From: an uncultured Allobosea sp.
Lineage (GTDB): Bacteria; Pseudomonadota; Alphaproteobacteria; Rhizobiales; Beijerinckiaceae
Direction: 5' to 3'
Length of the DNA stretch: 64,000 nt
NCBI RefSeq assembly: GCF_945957345.1
Contig: NZ_CAMFKW010000012.1
Location: 45,214 to 109,213 of the forward strand
The notes under the pieces are model-generated. The model saw nothing but the letters and a program-made list of their open reading frames with translations. It did not search any database and had not been told where the DNA came from. Of this stretch, positions 44,955 through 53,985 are shown piece after piece (the first letter of the stretch is position 1; each line of letters begins with the position of its first letter). Position numbers and translations under genes: made by a program.

Positions 44955-47120
44955 TTAAGCCTTGTGAATCGTATTGAATGAATATTTTGCCAAGAGCGCG
45001 TCGGTATCGTCTTCGTCTTCGAATTCCGACGAGGGCTCCGTGGGGTTCGATTTGGGTGCTGCAGATGTGATGGCAGGGAGCGGCGCCGTGCTTGCTACCC
45101 CTTGCGTCGAAGCATCGCCCTCACGCGTTTCTTCGTCGTCGAGATTTTGGGATGAAGCGACCTGCATCGGCACGGTGCCCACGGAAATCGGCCGGGTCGT
45201 TGAGCCATTGTCGCTTTGAACCACGGCGATGGTTGTGGATTTCTGCGAGCCAATACCTTGAAAGCGGGCATCGGCCGCCTTTCCGCGGCCTTCGCGGATG
45301 GCTTGTGCGGTTTCCTCGATCAATTCGGCTCGGGTGATCATCAGATCGCGGAAATCTTTGGGGTTCCGCTCTCTGCGGCGATTTTCGTCGCGAATAAGCC
45401 CGTGCTGCCAAAGCGAAAGCCCCTTGGCATAATCGAATTCGTCGCAGCGCATCGGCCCTAGATACTGGCCAGTCTGTGGCTCTCGTACGTAGATGCAGCC
45501 GAGATCCGTGGGGTCGAAGCGCAAGTCGACATCAACGCGAGGGGCGCGAACAGAGGCCAGGATCGTCCGAACGACGTTGTCGTTTCGATATGTCAGGCCT
45601 TTAAATCTGATGCCTTCACGGGAGATGGACCGGCTGGCGTATCGCGATAGCGAATGGGCGAGATCTCCCATCCGCGCCGGCAGTTCCACACGATGGCGCT
45701 GCGTTCCCTCGATCCAGCGCTTTTCCGGTGTGGTTCCCATAGAACGATTGCGGGAACGCGCGTAATCCTTCACCAACCACCGTAAGAACATGCTCTCGAA
45801 GGTGAGAAACGAGATGCACATTTCCTGTTGAGGGTTCAGTTCGAGAGCCTTCAACTTCCGTGCATCGCCAAAGGTGGTTCCCGGTAGCCGGTGGATAAAA
45901 CGCGTGTTCATCGTGCCGAAGAAGCGCTCGATGATGCCCTTGTAGTGGGGCGTTCGGACGGGCGATGTCTCCAGTTCGATGCCGAGTTCCGCGCACGCGT
46001 TCGGCAAGGAATAGCCGACCATTTCTTTGCCGTTGTCGGCGATCAGCTTGAACGGGACGCCCATGGCGAGCCAATCGTCTGCAACGCCTGCCTTTCTGCG
46101 GGCGAGATCGAGCTTCGGCGCAATGGCCTGCCGCAGGCACATCATCACCGAATAGACGCTCGGCGGCTCGAAGCCGATGTAATAGCCGAGCGGATAGCGC
46201 GAATAGGCATCCAGGGCCATCGTGAGCCAAGGGCGCCCGCCGCAGGGCAAGCCAGTCGCGTCGTCGAAAAAGAGCCAGCTGTCGATCTTGGTGTGATCGA
46301 TGATGATGGCTTCCAATGGAGCATCATGCTGCGGGGCAGCTTTCAGCGGGCGCAAAAGCCTATCGGCTTGCCGTCCGAGCCGAAGCCGCATCGTCCGATA
46401 ATAGTCGCTGTCACGAACACGCCGAAAAACCGTGGCCTGGCTGGGCTCCGGCAATTCCTGCCCGGCTGGCGCCGGCTCGCCGCTGCAATCGTCAAGGAGC
46501 CCGGCGTTCCGTTTGGCGATCTGGCCAATGACGTGTTCGTAGACGGCGCTTGGCGGCAGGTTGCCTCGATTCTGATACACAGATGCGATGCTTTCGCTGA
46601 TGATCAGCTCGACATCAGCATCGATCCCCTTTTTGCGCCCCTTCTTGTCATGGAAGGAGCGCATTGCCCGTAAATTGCGCCGGCCGGAAACCCCTCGGGT
46701 CCTCAGCCACCGGCAGAGGGTTCTCCAATCGGGCTTGTGGGTGTGGCCTTCTCGGGCGGCGACAGCATCGATGAGTGCGGACAAATCCTGCTCATTCTTC
46801 CGCGGCCGCGGGTCAGCTTGATCAAATGCGACGCAATAGCAGTGACGCCAAAGTGCCTCCTGCGGAAACTTCGCCGGGAGAGCATCGAGCGCGCGTTCCG
46901 CCGCGACCCGGTATTTTTCGGGCAAGCGCGACCAGGATGGCACCGCAATGCGATCGGCGAGGTAGAGCTCGATGAACCCGTTCTCGTCGAGCACACGGCG
47001 ACGCCCATTCTCTTCATCGTCGAAGGCCATCCGGCCGTCTTGGAGCAGCCGGGCGAATTGAAATGCCCGCTGGTCGATCATGACGGTCGTGTCGACCTTG
47101 AGCCTCAGGTTCGCGTTCAA
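44955..47120 (-). CDS. tnsB: TnsB-type DDE transposase
   Basis: A 721-residue transposase with an N-terminal helical DNA-binding part, a central RNase H-fold domain and a C-terminal Mu-type beta barrel. The catalytic triad is visible at about D275 (AIIIDHTKID), D362 (LIADNGKEM) and E398 (HYKGIIERFFG), almost the same positions as in Tn7 TnsB (D273, D361, E396). The acidic Ser/Pro-rich C-terminus ends with SFNTIHKA, which may contact TnsC. The TTG start is supported by GAGGGGGG seven bases upstream; an in-frame ATG lies 13 codons later. Confidence 0.9.
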   Translation of the reverse strand: MNANLRLKVDTTVMIDQRAFQFARLLQDGRMAFDDEENGRRRVLDENGFIELYLADRIAVPSWSRLPEKYRVAAERALDALPAKFPQEALWRHCYCVAFDQADPRPRKNEQDLSALIDAVAAREGHTHKPDWRTLCRWLRTRGVSGRRNLRAMRSFHDKKGRKKGIDADVELIISESIASVYQNRGNLPPSAVYEHVIGQIAKRNAGLLDDCSGEPAPAGQELPEPSQATVFRRVRDSDYYRTMRLRLGRQADRLLRPLKAAPQHDAPLEAIIIDHTKIDSWLFFDDATGLPCGGRPWLTMALDAYSRYPLGYYIGFEPPSVYSVMMCLRQAIAPKLDLARRKAGVADDWLAMGVPFKLIADNGKEMVGYSLPNACAELGIELETSPVRTPHYKGIIERFFGTMNTRFIHRLPGTTFGDARKLKALELNPQQEMCISFLTFESMFLRWLVKDYARSRNRSMGTTPEKRWIEGTQRHRVELPARMGDLAHSLSRYASRSISREGIRFKGLTYRNDNVVRTILASVRAPRVDVDLRFDPTDLGCIYVREPQTGQYLGPMRCDEFDYAKGLSLWQHGLIRDENRRRERNPKDFRDLMITRAELIEETAQAIREGRGKAADARFQGIGSQKSTTIAVVQSDNGSTTRPISVGTVPMQVASSQNLDDEETREGDASTQGVASTAPLPAITSAAPKSNPTEPSSEFEDEDDTDALLAKYSFNTIHKA

Positions 47121-47133
47121 GGTATTGCCCCCC

Positions 47134-47901
47134 TCAAGCCGCTTCTTGGACTGATGGCATTGCGCTCAGCCGTGTCTCGTAACCGGCCTTGAGCCGAACT
47201 CTCGTCTGGCCGTTCACGGGCCTGGAAAGGTCCACCGAGATGATCCTGCGGGCGATCAGAGCGAGGACGCGATCTTCCGCCCGCTCCTGCCCGACGAGCA
47301 CGCGAGCGCAGTCGTGCATGGTCGACTCTGAACGTGCCTCGAGGTGCTGGATGAGCGCCGCGAGCTCAAACGGGCCTGGGCAAAGCCGGCGCGTCTTCTC
47401 GACCATTCGAGCATTGTTGTGCCAGACCGGGAACATGCGAAAGCGCATGTCGGAAACGATCTGAAAGTTGATTCCAACGGAACGATAGAGGTGCCGCGCA
47501 TGGTGGATCTTCGCGCGGTACAAAGGATCGAGCTTGCGCAAATCGTCCCGGTATTTGCATTCGACGATGCGCGTTACGCCGTCCTCCTGCTCCACCTCAA
47601 AGTCGGGAGTGTATCGGACCTTTCGGCCACCGAGCCTGAAGGACAGCGTGTGCGGCTGCTCTCTGTAGCTCACGACAGATTCGTCCACTTCGAACCATCG
47701 GATTGCCTTCCGCTCAAGCCGCGATTCCCAAGCGATCATCCGTCTAGATTTGACGCTAGGGACCAATCCGACGGGCATGTGTCGTCGGCCATTGAAGATC
47801 TTACGAACCGGAGAGCCGTCGTCTCGTTGTTCGATCACCGCGTCTGCCTGTGAAAGCAGATCGTCGAGGCGCTGTTTGGCATCCCTGTCATTCACAAGCA
47901 T
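47134..47901 (-). CDS. tnsA: TnsA-type endonuclease
   Basis: A 255-residue protein with a restriction-type catalytic domain. E59 in AWESRLERKAI, D100 in RYTPDFEV and E114-C-K116 in RIVECKYRDDL match the E/D/K site of Tn7 TnsA. It cuts the 5' strands at the element ends while TnsB cuts the 3' strands. The C-terminal half (HLEARSESTMHDCARVL) is a winged-helix type region for binding partners. It is first in the operon, with the tnsB start 13 bases beyond its stop. Confidence 0.85.
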   Translation of the reverse strand: MLVNDRDAKQRLDDLLSQADAVIEQRDDGSPVRKIFNGRRHMPVGLVPSVKSRRMIAWESRLERKAIRWFEVDESVVSYREQPHTLSFRLGGRKVRYTPDFEVEQEDGVTRIVECKYRDDLRKLDPLYRAKIHHARHLYRSVGINFQIVSDMRFRMFPVWHNNARMVEKTRRLCPGPFELAALIQHLEARSESTMHDCARVLVGQERAEDRVLALIARRIISVDLSRPVNGQTRVRLKAGYETRLSAMPSVQEAA

Positions 47902-48521
47902 GGACCCTCTCCGCCGATGCCTCCCAGATCCTGAGTTGGCACGGAAAGTAGAAGTTGATTTCTTAGGTCAGCGGAATTCATGCGGGGGTAGCGAAGACGA
48001 AACTGTCTAAAGAGCGTGGTTTCGGCCTCGATCGCTGCCAGCTAATGTGGAAAAAGACGGGGCTAGAGCGCAAAATTGCATAGACATGCTGCGAGCAAGA
48101 AATTGAAATTCAAGCACGATTGTTACGTTCCTGCGCGGCTATTTATTGACGGGCTAGCATCTTTATTCTGCCCAGAATGTTAATGACGGCCGCCTGCGCG
48201 CCACTTCCCTGACAAGACGCGGAGGTATCGTTTCTCAATCCTTATGCGTTGGCATCTCGTTCAAGGAATTCGCTCTGATTCCTTGTTTCTGAAGGGGAGC
48301 ATGCCGGCCCGGACGATGACCTCGGTGAGCATTAGGTCGCGTGCTGCGCGAACTCAGATGCAAGGCCCGTCGACGCAAGGAACAAACTTTGCGATCCTTA
48401 TCTGATGAACGACTGTTCGACCGGCGGGGGCGAAGCGACCTGGTTAGAAGCGCACGAACTTGAGGGTGAGAGGACCTGGCGCCGCTGGATGTCGCTTGCA
48501 ACGGCAAATCGTGATGTGTGA
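47902..48521. other. Gap between tnsA and the XRE gene
   Basis: No gene is convincing across 620 bases; base composition is lower in GC around 48060-48190. This is where the tnsA-proximal transposon end should lie. Two weak resemblances to the 17-base end motif were noted, GACGGGGCTAGAGC near 48057 and TTGACGGGCTAGCAT near 48147, but neither carries the TACA ending, so no end is called. Confidence 0.35.
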
Positions 48522-48974
48522 ATGAAGGGTATCGGCTTGAACAGCGCGGCTGCGCAGGAGAATGCAGTGGCGAGCCTTGAAGCTCCGCCGAGCTTGGCGG
48601 AACCCTGGTATTATAGCAGTGCTATCAAAATATTTCACCTGGAAAATTCGGAGCCTGCTCCTTTGGCGGGAATTGCGCTTCTACCCATGCGCCGCGAAAC
48701 CCTGATCGCGGGGTACCTATGCCAAGCCGCACGGTCGTTGCTGAACGTGTCCCAGGCTTGGCTTTGGGAGCAAGCGAAGGTTTCCAGGAAAACCATCAAC
48801 GACTTCGAGAACGGGTTTTCTCAGCCCAAGCCGGCCTTGGTTGCGCGCATTCGACAGGCGCTTGAAGAAGAAGGCGCCCGATTTGTCTCGGGCGATCGGG
48901 TGGTCGGCGTTGTCGTCTATTCGTCGCCGCTTGCTGCAGCTCAAAGGTCGCGGTCAGAAAAGCTGCGGAGCTGA
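48522..48974 (+). CDS. XRE-family helix-turn-helix regulator
   Basis: A 150-residue protein. The C-terminal 80 residues form a Cro/C1-type DNA-binding domain (AARSLLNVSQAWLWEQAKVS, then RKTINDFENGF and ARIRQALEEEGARF); the N-terminal 60 residues are low in conservation and might not be translated, since an ATG at 48687 gives a shorter version. Downstream lies an AT-rich promoter with overlapping GATAT/ATATC palindromes, a likely target. It precedes the AAA+ protease cluster and is probably its regulator. Confidence 0.65.
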   Translation: MKGIGLNSAAAQENAVASLEAPPSLAEPWYYSSAIKIFHLENSEPAPLAGIALLPMRRETLIAGYLCQAARSLLNVSQAWLWEQAKVSRKTINDFENGFSQPKPALVARIRQALEEEGARFVSGDRVVGVVVYSSPLAAAQRSRSEKLRS

Positions 48975-49013
48975 TGGACGCGGCGTTAACCATATTTATT
49001 TAAAATTCTAACG

Positions 49014-49034
49014 ATATTTTCATATCATTGATAT
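49014..49034. promoter_or_regulatory. Overlapping GATAT/ATATC palindromes
   Basis: GATAT, ATATC and GATAT follow one another at spacings of 3 bases (GATAT-TTC-ATATC-ATT-GATAT), giving two overlapping dyads in an AT-rich stretch right after the XRE gene. Position suggests an operator for the protease gene cluster. Confidence 0.4.
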
Positions 49035-49223
49035 ATTGGTTGTCGGGCGGGTGTCTCGACGTCTCCCGGGGTGGACCGATTTCGCCGGCAGCGCTCTGCC
49101 AAAGCCACCTCCCATATACCGACCTGCTCCTCGACATCTCTGGCGATCCGGCCCGTGCCGGCCATGTTGCTCTCGTGATGTGGCCAGTTGGCATCTTCAT
49201 CGGCCGCAGCAATGGAGTCTCTT

Positions 49224-49454
49224 ATGAAAGCACAACGGCGCTTCAAGCTGGCCTATCCGCGATCTCTGGCCTCTTCGGCCTTTCGGCGCCCGCCCAGAAC
49301 CTCCGATCGAAAGGCTGTCCGCCGTCTGACGTCAAGGACACCGGTCACCGCTTTGCACGAGAGCGACGAGGACCTGAATGTCCTGTTGGACGAAGATTTC
49401 GACGATCTCTTCTGCGATCCGAGAATTCTCCTGCAGCTTGCCAATCAAAATTGA
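49224..49454 (+). CDS. Small hypothetical protein upstream of the AAA+ protease
   Basis: A 76-residue open frame with a basic first half (AQRRFKLAYPRSLASSAFRR) and an acidic second half (DEDLNVLLDEDFDDLFCD). An alternative ATG lies 12 bases earlier. No family recognised, and no strong ribosome site precedes it. The sharp charge split is more like a real small protein than random translation, but support is weak. Confidence 0.3.
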   Translation: MKAQRRFKLAYPRSLASSAFRRPPRTSDRKAVRRLTSRTPVTALHESDEDLNVLLDEDFDDLFCDPRILLQLANQN

Positions 49455-49550
49455 AGGGATGGTCGGCGCGCTCAAGGCCCGCCTCGAAACTCGATCAGCA
49501 TCCAGCGGCTTCAGATTTCTCGTTCTAAGTCGACACAAGAAGGAGCCTAT

Positions 49551-51668
49551 ATGCACCATCGCAAATCCGGCTCGTCCGCCAATAAGCGCCAGCCCGCCAG
49601 CGACCTCCTGGCGCGAGCTTACCTTGAAAGCCTCGCAAAGGAGGCAGGCGCGAAGATCAAACCAATGCTTCGTGGTGAATATTCCGATGATGCGCTGGAG
49701 CGCCTGATAGACGAGCTCGACGATGACGTCGCCGATCCCAGCATTGCGATACTCCGCGCGGATCTGGCAGCTGTCGCGATTTTGATGGCTCGCGCGATCG
49801 AAGGGGAACCCGGTCTAGCGCGCGGATTGCGTCGGGAAGCTCCCATCGTGGTGTTGACCGCCCATAATCCGAGCTTCATCGAGATGGCGAAGGAAGTAGC
49901 TCAAACCTGCGTGTTGCCGACCGGCTCGCGCGTCCTGGAGGTCGGCGGCCTTAGTATCGGATTCCATACCAGGGGAATGCTCGTCGCTCGCGACGGGACT
50001 GCGAAAGACGATCGGCCGGAAAAAGGTAATCGTGAAGTCACTGCTGCACTGCAGCGCCGAATTCCTGTGCTGGGAATCGCGCCAGATCCCATTCGCCACC
50101 TCCCGCAGGCTCTGATGCGGACTGCGGAGTATGAGCTCGCGCTGCCGGCGCTCGACCAGAGTGCGATTGCCCTGGTCATCGAAGCGGTGACCGGGCAGAC
50201 GCCAACTCGCGATATGGATCCAGATTTGATCCGGCTGATCGATATCGACGATCTTCCGCTGGCATTCAGATCTGGCCGCGCAGGAAACGACTGTCTCAAC
50301 GCCATCGAAGACGTGGTGCGGAAAAAGGGCGACTACCTGATCAGCGGGCCCTCGCTGGAACAACTTCCCGGATATGGCGCGGCCAAGGAGTGGGGTCTCC
50401 AGTTGGCCGAAGACTTGGCGGAGTACAAGGCAGGCCGGCTCAGTTGGGCTGACATCGACAACAAGGGGTTGCTCGTTTCGGGGCCGCCTGGCACAGGAAA
50501 AACGCAGTTTGCGCGCGCGTTGGCTAAAACCGCTCGGGTTCCATTGATTTCGACGTCCGTAGCGCAATGGAATGCGGCCACATACCTCTCCGGTACTTTG
50601 CAAGCTATCCGCGGAGCGTTCGCTCAAGCCCGACGTCAGGCGCCGTGCATTCTATTTATCGACGAAATGGACGGTATCTCTGATCGCGCGAAGCTTCGTG
50701 GTGATTATGTCGAGTACTGGACCCAGATCGTAAACCTCCTGCTTGAACAGCTTGCTGGCATCGAGGAACGACCCGGGGTCGTGGTCATCGGCGCGACAAA
50801 TCATCCGGACCGGATCGACGCGGCAGTAAAACGGGCAGGCAGACTCGATCGGGAAATCGAGATTCCAAAACCGGACACGCTCACCCTTGCCGACATTTTC
50901 CGCTTTCACATCGGCTCGGAGCTCTTGCCCGATGCAGATCTTGTTCCCTTGGCGCTGGCGTCACGTGGGGCCACCGGAGCGGATGTTGAGGCGCTCGTCA
51001 GGCGTGCGAAAGGTACCGCCAGGCGTTCTCGTCGCGCGCTGATGCTCGACGACGTCATGGCGGCCATAGCGGCCGACGCGCCAGCCATTCCGGCTCAAGC
51101 TCGGTGGCGCATTGCCGTGCATGAGAGCGGTCATGCGTTAGCCGCCCACGCGCTGGAGACTGGAACTGTCTGCGGGATTTCGATCCATACGCGGGGCGGC
51201 TTCTTTGAATTCGAGAGCAATCTGTCTGGCTCAGCAACGTTCGACCGCCTTCAGCGGGAAATGGCCGTGTTATTGGCCGGCCGCTCGGCAGAGCGTCTAA
51301 TCTTGGGCGATGTGAGCGCTGGGGCTGGGATGCAACCCGCCTCCGATCTGGGGCGTGCGACGGCATTCGCCATGCTGATCGAGACGCAATGCGGGATGGG
51401 TCATTCCGGAGGCGCCTACCTGGAGGAGGTCAAGGAGCTCGCCCAAGTTCCAGCCCTGCACCTCGCCGTCAATGCGCAGCTCAAAGACGCGGAAGCCAAG
51501 GCAGCGCAAATTCTTGAGCCGAGACGCGCCACATTGTTGGAACTGGCAACGACGCTCGACCAACGAGGCTATCTTTCGGGAGGCGAGATCGAAGGCATCA
51601 TCGGCCAAACTAGGATGGAAGCGGCTAAGTGGGACCGGGCTCCTGCGCAAGTCGCGAGGTCCGCATGA
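49551..51668 (+). CDS. Soluble FtsH-like AAA+ zinc protease
   Basis: A 705-residue protein joining an AAA+ ATPase to an M41-type peptidase. Walker A is GPPGTGKT around residue 310, Walker B CILFIDEMDGI, and the second-region-of-homology RPGVVVIGATNHPDRID follows. The peptidase has HESGH at about residues 524-528 and ASDLGRATAFAM further on, which supplies the third metal ligand (Asp). Unlike FtsH it has no membrane helix; instead residues 1-270 form an unassigned domain. AGAAGGAG lies seven bases before the ATG. It is coupled to a 72-residue gene by ATGA. It probably degrades specific proteins in the cytosol; substrates are unknown. Confidence 0.8.
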   Translation: MHHRKSGSSANKRQPASDLLARAYLESLAKEAGAKIKPMLRGEYSDDALERLIDELDDDVADPSIAILRADLAAVAILMARAIEGEPGLARGLRREAPIVVLTAHNPSFIEMAKEVAQTCVLPTGSRVLEVGGLSIGFHTRGMLVARDGTAKDDRPEKGNREVTAALQRRIPVLGIAPDPIRHLPQALMRTAEYELALPALDQSAIALVIEAVTGQTPTRDMDPDLIRLIDIDDLPLAFRSGRAGNDCLNAIEDVVRKKGDYLISGPSLEQLPGYGAAKEWGLQLAEDLAEYKAGRLSWADIDNKGLLVSGPPGTGKTQFARALAKTARVPLISTSVAQWNAATYLSGTLQAIRGAFAQARRQAPCILFIDEMDGISDRAKLRGDYVEYWTQIVNLLLEQLAGIEERPGVVVIGATNHPDRIDAAVKRAGRLDREIEIPKPDTLTLADIFRFHIGSELLPDADLVPLALASRGATGADVEALVRRAKGTARRSRRALMLDDVMAAIAADAPAIPAQARWRIAVHESGHALAAHALETGTVCGISIHTRGGFFEFESNLSGSATFDRLQREMAVLLAGRSAERLILGDVSAGAGMQPASDLGRATAFAMLIETQCGMGHSGGAYLEEVKELAQVPALHLAVNAQLKDAEAKAAQILEPRRATLLELATTLDQRGYLSGGEIEGIIGQTRMEAAKWDRAPAQVARSA

Positions 51669-51883
51669 TCCGCCTCGGCCAAGCCCTGCATGAAGACGAA
51701 GGGTCGGGTTCTCTGCCGGAGGTCGAGGCTCTTTTGCTCCAGGCAACCCACGACCTTGCCGCCACCCTAGGCGTCGAGCCTGAGCAGGCATTGCGCGCCC
51801 TCGCGGTTGTCATACGGCGGCGCGCTGATTTCGAGCGCCTCAAAGGCGCGGCCAAGGCAACCTCAGGTCGCATCCTCCGCTGA
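51665..51883 (+). CDS. 72-residue partner of the AAA+ protease
   Basis: A short acidic helical protein (LPEVEALLLQATHDLAATLG, RALAVVIRRRADFERLKGAA). Its ATG overlaps the stop of the protease gene (ATGA), so the two are coupled. No family recognised. An adaptor or inhibitor of the protease is the natural guess from size and coupling, but nothing proves it. Confidence 0.55.
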   Translation: MIRLGQALHEDEGSGSLPEVEALLLQATHDLAATLGVEPEQALRALAVVIRRRADFERLKGAAKATSGRILR

Positions 51884-51978
51884 GCGCACCGCGGTTCTGA
51901 GAATCTACGATTGCCTGCCAGCCGGCTCTCGCCGGTTGGGTGCGCTTTTGACCGAAATCGCCCCGAAGGAGGTTCGCC

Positions 51979-52332
51979 ATGAAAGAACTGGCAGAGAAGA
52001 TCATGTCGGCGGCCGCTGACCTTCGCCGTCTCGAAGCGGGCTGGCGCCCAACAGAGGTCGACCTGGAAGAAGCTGTTGGACTCGATGATTGGCTGCAAGG
52101 GATCGATTGCGAGACTAAGCAGCATGTTCTCATTGGACAGTCGGTCGGCCACCCAATTCTCGGCGATCAGCTTATTACCACCAGCCCTGTATTGTGGATC
52201 AGTCAGGATCGTAAAATTGCCCGGACACTGAGCCGCTGGTACCGCCTACGGAAGCCTGCTGCATTGGTGACCGCGCATCAGACTTCCGCGGATCGGGCGA
52301 AACCGGAGGACCCAGGGCCGCTTCGTGGCTGA
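51979..52332 (+). CDS. DUF6634-type protein
   Basis: A 117-residue protein with the features of the DUF6634 group as I recall it: a short N-terminal helix, GHPILGDQLITTSPVLWI in the middle and ARTLSRWYRLRKP at the end. A strong AAGGAGG precedes the ATG by seven bases. Members are frequent on rhizobial plasmids and islands next to AAA+ genes; function unknown. It lies 95 bases after the small partner gene. Confidence 0.55.
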   Translation: MKELAEKIMSAAADLRRLEAGWRPTEVDLEEAVGLDDWLQGIDCETKQHVLIGQSVGHPILGDQLITTSPVLWISQDRKIARTLSRWYRLRKPAALVTAHQTSADRAKPEDPGPLRG

Positions 52333-52400
52333 CCGGGGCGGCAAGTCCGTCTGCAGCGCCTCCTCGCGTATTCATCGAAATAGCCCGAGGATCCTGACCG

Positions 52401-52772
52401 ATGGCTGAACCGTTGACCAGATCGGAGGAGCTCGTGCTCATTCGCACAGTCATCTCCTTGCTCAAAAACTGGTCCGCCAATGATGGCGAAGCGCGAACAA
52501 TTCTGAATCTGTCGCCGACAACATATGCCGAATGGAGGCGGAACAACGTTGGCTACGTCTCCTCGGAGCAGGTTTATCGCTCGACCCTTCTTTTGCAGAT
52601 CCATGCAGCGCTGAGAATGCGCTTCAGCAATGCAAGTCGCGCGGCGGGATGGATGAACCGTCCGAACGACATCTTTTCAGGACGAACCCCACTTGCGCTG
52701 ATCGCCGGCGGCGAGCTCTCATCGCTTGAGCGTCTCCTGGCGTATTTGGCCGCTGACCTTTCGCCGTGGTGA
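52401..52772 (+). CDS. MbcA/ParS/Xre-type antitoxin-like protein without a visible toxin
   Basis: A 123-residue protein. The N-terminal part has an XRE-like helical region (NLSPTTYAEWRRNN) and the C-terminal part the toxin-binding MbcA/ParS domain (MNRPNDIFSGRTPLALIAGG, then LLAYL). Such antitoxins are normally followed by a RES-domain toxin; here the next gene is on the other strand and is an SGNH hydrolase. It may be an orphan, or the protein may regulate the preceding gene cluster. Confidence 0.65.
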   Translation: MAEPLTRSEELVLIRTVISLLKNWSANDGEARTILNLSPTTYAEWRRNNVGYVSSEQVYRSTLLLQIHAALRMRFSNASRAAGWMNRPNDIFSGRTPLALIAGGELSSLERLLAYLAADLSPW

Positions 52773-52875
52773 ACCGGTCCCCGACGTGCACGCGCTTGGA
52801 GCTCGACTTTGTCGGTGGACCGAAGTGGCAAGATTGGCCGATCCGGCTTTTGCGCCCTATTACAGGCTGGCATGC

Positions 52876-53985
52876 TCACGGCGCACTGACGAAACGCTCC
52901 AACTCTTCGTCACTGATCCGTGTCAATGGCAGACCAAAGGTCTCGCGCAGCCGCATCACGAGCGATTGCGCCCAGAGCGCGTTCCACACCAGACCGGCGT
53001 GATCATCAGCGAGGATCGCATTGTTCGGCTCATCTCCGATGGTGTTCGTGACCCGCAGCTCCTCGCCTACGACAACCGCCTTGTATTTTGGCGTGCCGTC
53101 GAGCTCGCGCATTCCCCAAAGATTACGAAACCAGATCCCCAGATCGAAAAAGCCGAGGCGGGCATCAGAGCCGGCCAATCCGCGTAATCGGGCGTTGAAA
53201 TCGTCAAAAGCGGTTTGGATGTTGGCGATGGCGACAGCAGAGCGGTATTTGTCGAAGGCTCCCGGTTCATTCATCTCGTTGTCGACGCCCACCAACAACA
53301 TGCGGGTGTTTGGATGCCTAGCATGGATCAATCTTATGGCCGCGGCGATCTTTTCCACGCAATAGGCCGCCGCAGCCCGGACCTTAGGCGCCTTGGGATC
53401 GCGTGCCTGATCGTCCAGAACCGCTGACCAATCATTGTTGCCGATACGGATGACGACGATACCGCTGCGCCAGCGCCCAGGGTCAAGGTCCATCAGCTCC
53501 ACCAACTGCGATGCCTGGCCGGGTTTTTGTAGTGTCCCTCCGATCAAATTGCCGCAAGAGGCGCCGGAACTGGCGAAATTATAGAGGTAATCCTCTTTTC
53601 TTGGCGTACGACCGGCGTCCAGCCCGATGGCGCGGCGCAACCAGGCCGCTTGGCCGGATCTCCCCCACAGTACCCAGGGCCCCAAGTTCAGCTCATTGCC
53701 GCGCACGCGCGCCAACACCTCAGTCCACTGGAAGGTACGGGCGCGAAAAGCGCCGCCACGATCGGCGGAACCTGGTGGAAAGCTCAGGCTGTCTTGATAG
53801 GAGTGGCTGCTGGAATCACCTAGAACCGCGAGCGCGATTGTCGTTGGCCGCGAGTTGTCGGCGGGAACGTCGCCTTCTCGCAGCACTACAATCGCTATAC
53901 CCAACGCGACAAACCCAATCAGCGCAGCGATGACTCGCTTTAAGCTGCGGGCGCGGATGTTAGCCCGATCGATGTCCATGGACAT
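52876..53985 (-). CDS. Membrane-anchored SGNH/GDSL hydrolase
   Basis: A 369-residue protein with an N-terminal anchor (about residues 13-32, VIAALIGFVALGIAIVVL) and an SGNH-hydrolase domain: block I LGDSSSHSYQD, block III IRIGNNDWS, and block V DDHAGLVWN with catalytic Asp-x-x-His. The ATG at 53985 has GAGGAA upstream and starts just before the anchor, whereas the frame is open to 54402. Substrates are unknown; acyl or acetyl groups on envelope sugars are common for anchored members. Confidence 0.75.
   Translation of the reverse strand: MSMDIDRANIRARSLKRVIAALIGFVALGIAIVVLREGDVPADNSRPTTIALAVLGDSSSHSYQDSLSFPPGSADRGGAFRARTFQWTEVLARVRGNELNLGPWVLWGRSGQAAWLRRAIGLDAGRTPRKEDYLYNFASSGASCGNLIGGTLQKPGQASQLVELMDLDPGRWRSGIVVIRIGNNDWSAVLDDQARDPKAPKVRAAAAYCVEKIAAAIRLIHARHPNTRMLLVGVDNEMNEPGAFDKYRSAVAIANIQTAFDDFNARLRGLAGSDARLGFFDLGIWFRNLWGMRELDGTPKYKAVVVGEELRVTNTIGDEPNNAILADDHAGLVWNALWAQSLVMRLRETFGLPLTRISDEELERFVSAP

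Larger units (their letters stand above)
40768..47901. mobile_element. Tn7-like transposition module (tnsABC-tniQ)
   Basis: Four minus-strand genes, tnsA, tnsB, tnsC and tniQ, lie head to tail with gaps of 2-13 bases, and a cluster of transposase-site-like repeats lies just past tniQ. TnsA presence implies cut-and-paste transposition as in Tn7. No CRISPR array or Cas gene is nearby. The tniQ-side limit given is the first repeat; the tnsA-side limit is the tnsA start, because no second end was recognised. The element could instead extend leftwards with the ABC-3C genes, or even the arsenic genes, as cargo. Confidence 0.65.

Noticed and set aside
40768..47901. CRISPR-associated transposon
   Set aside because: No Cas12k, Cascade genes or repeat-spacer array were seen near the tns genes, and the long TniQ already carries its own DNA-binding modules.
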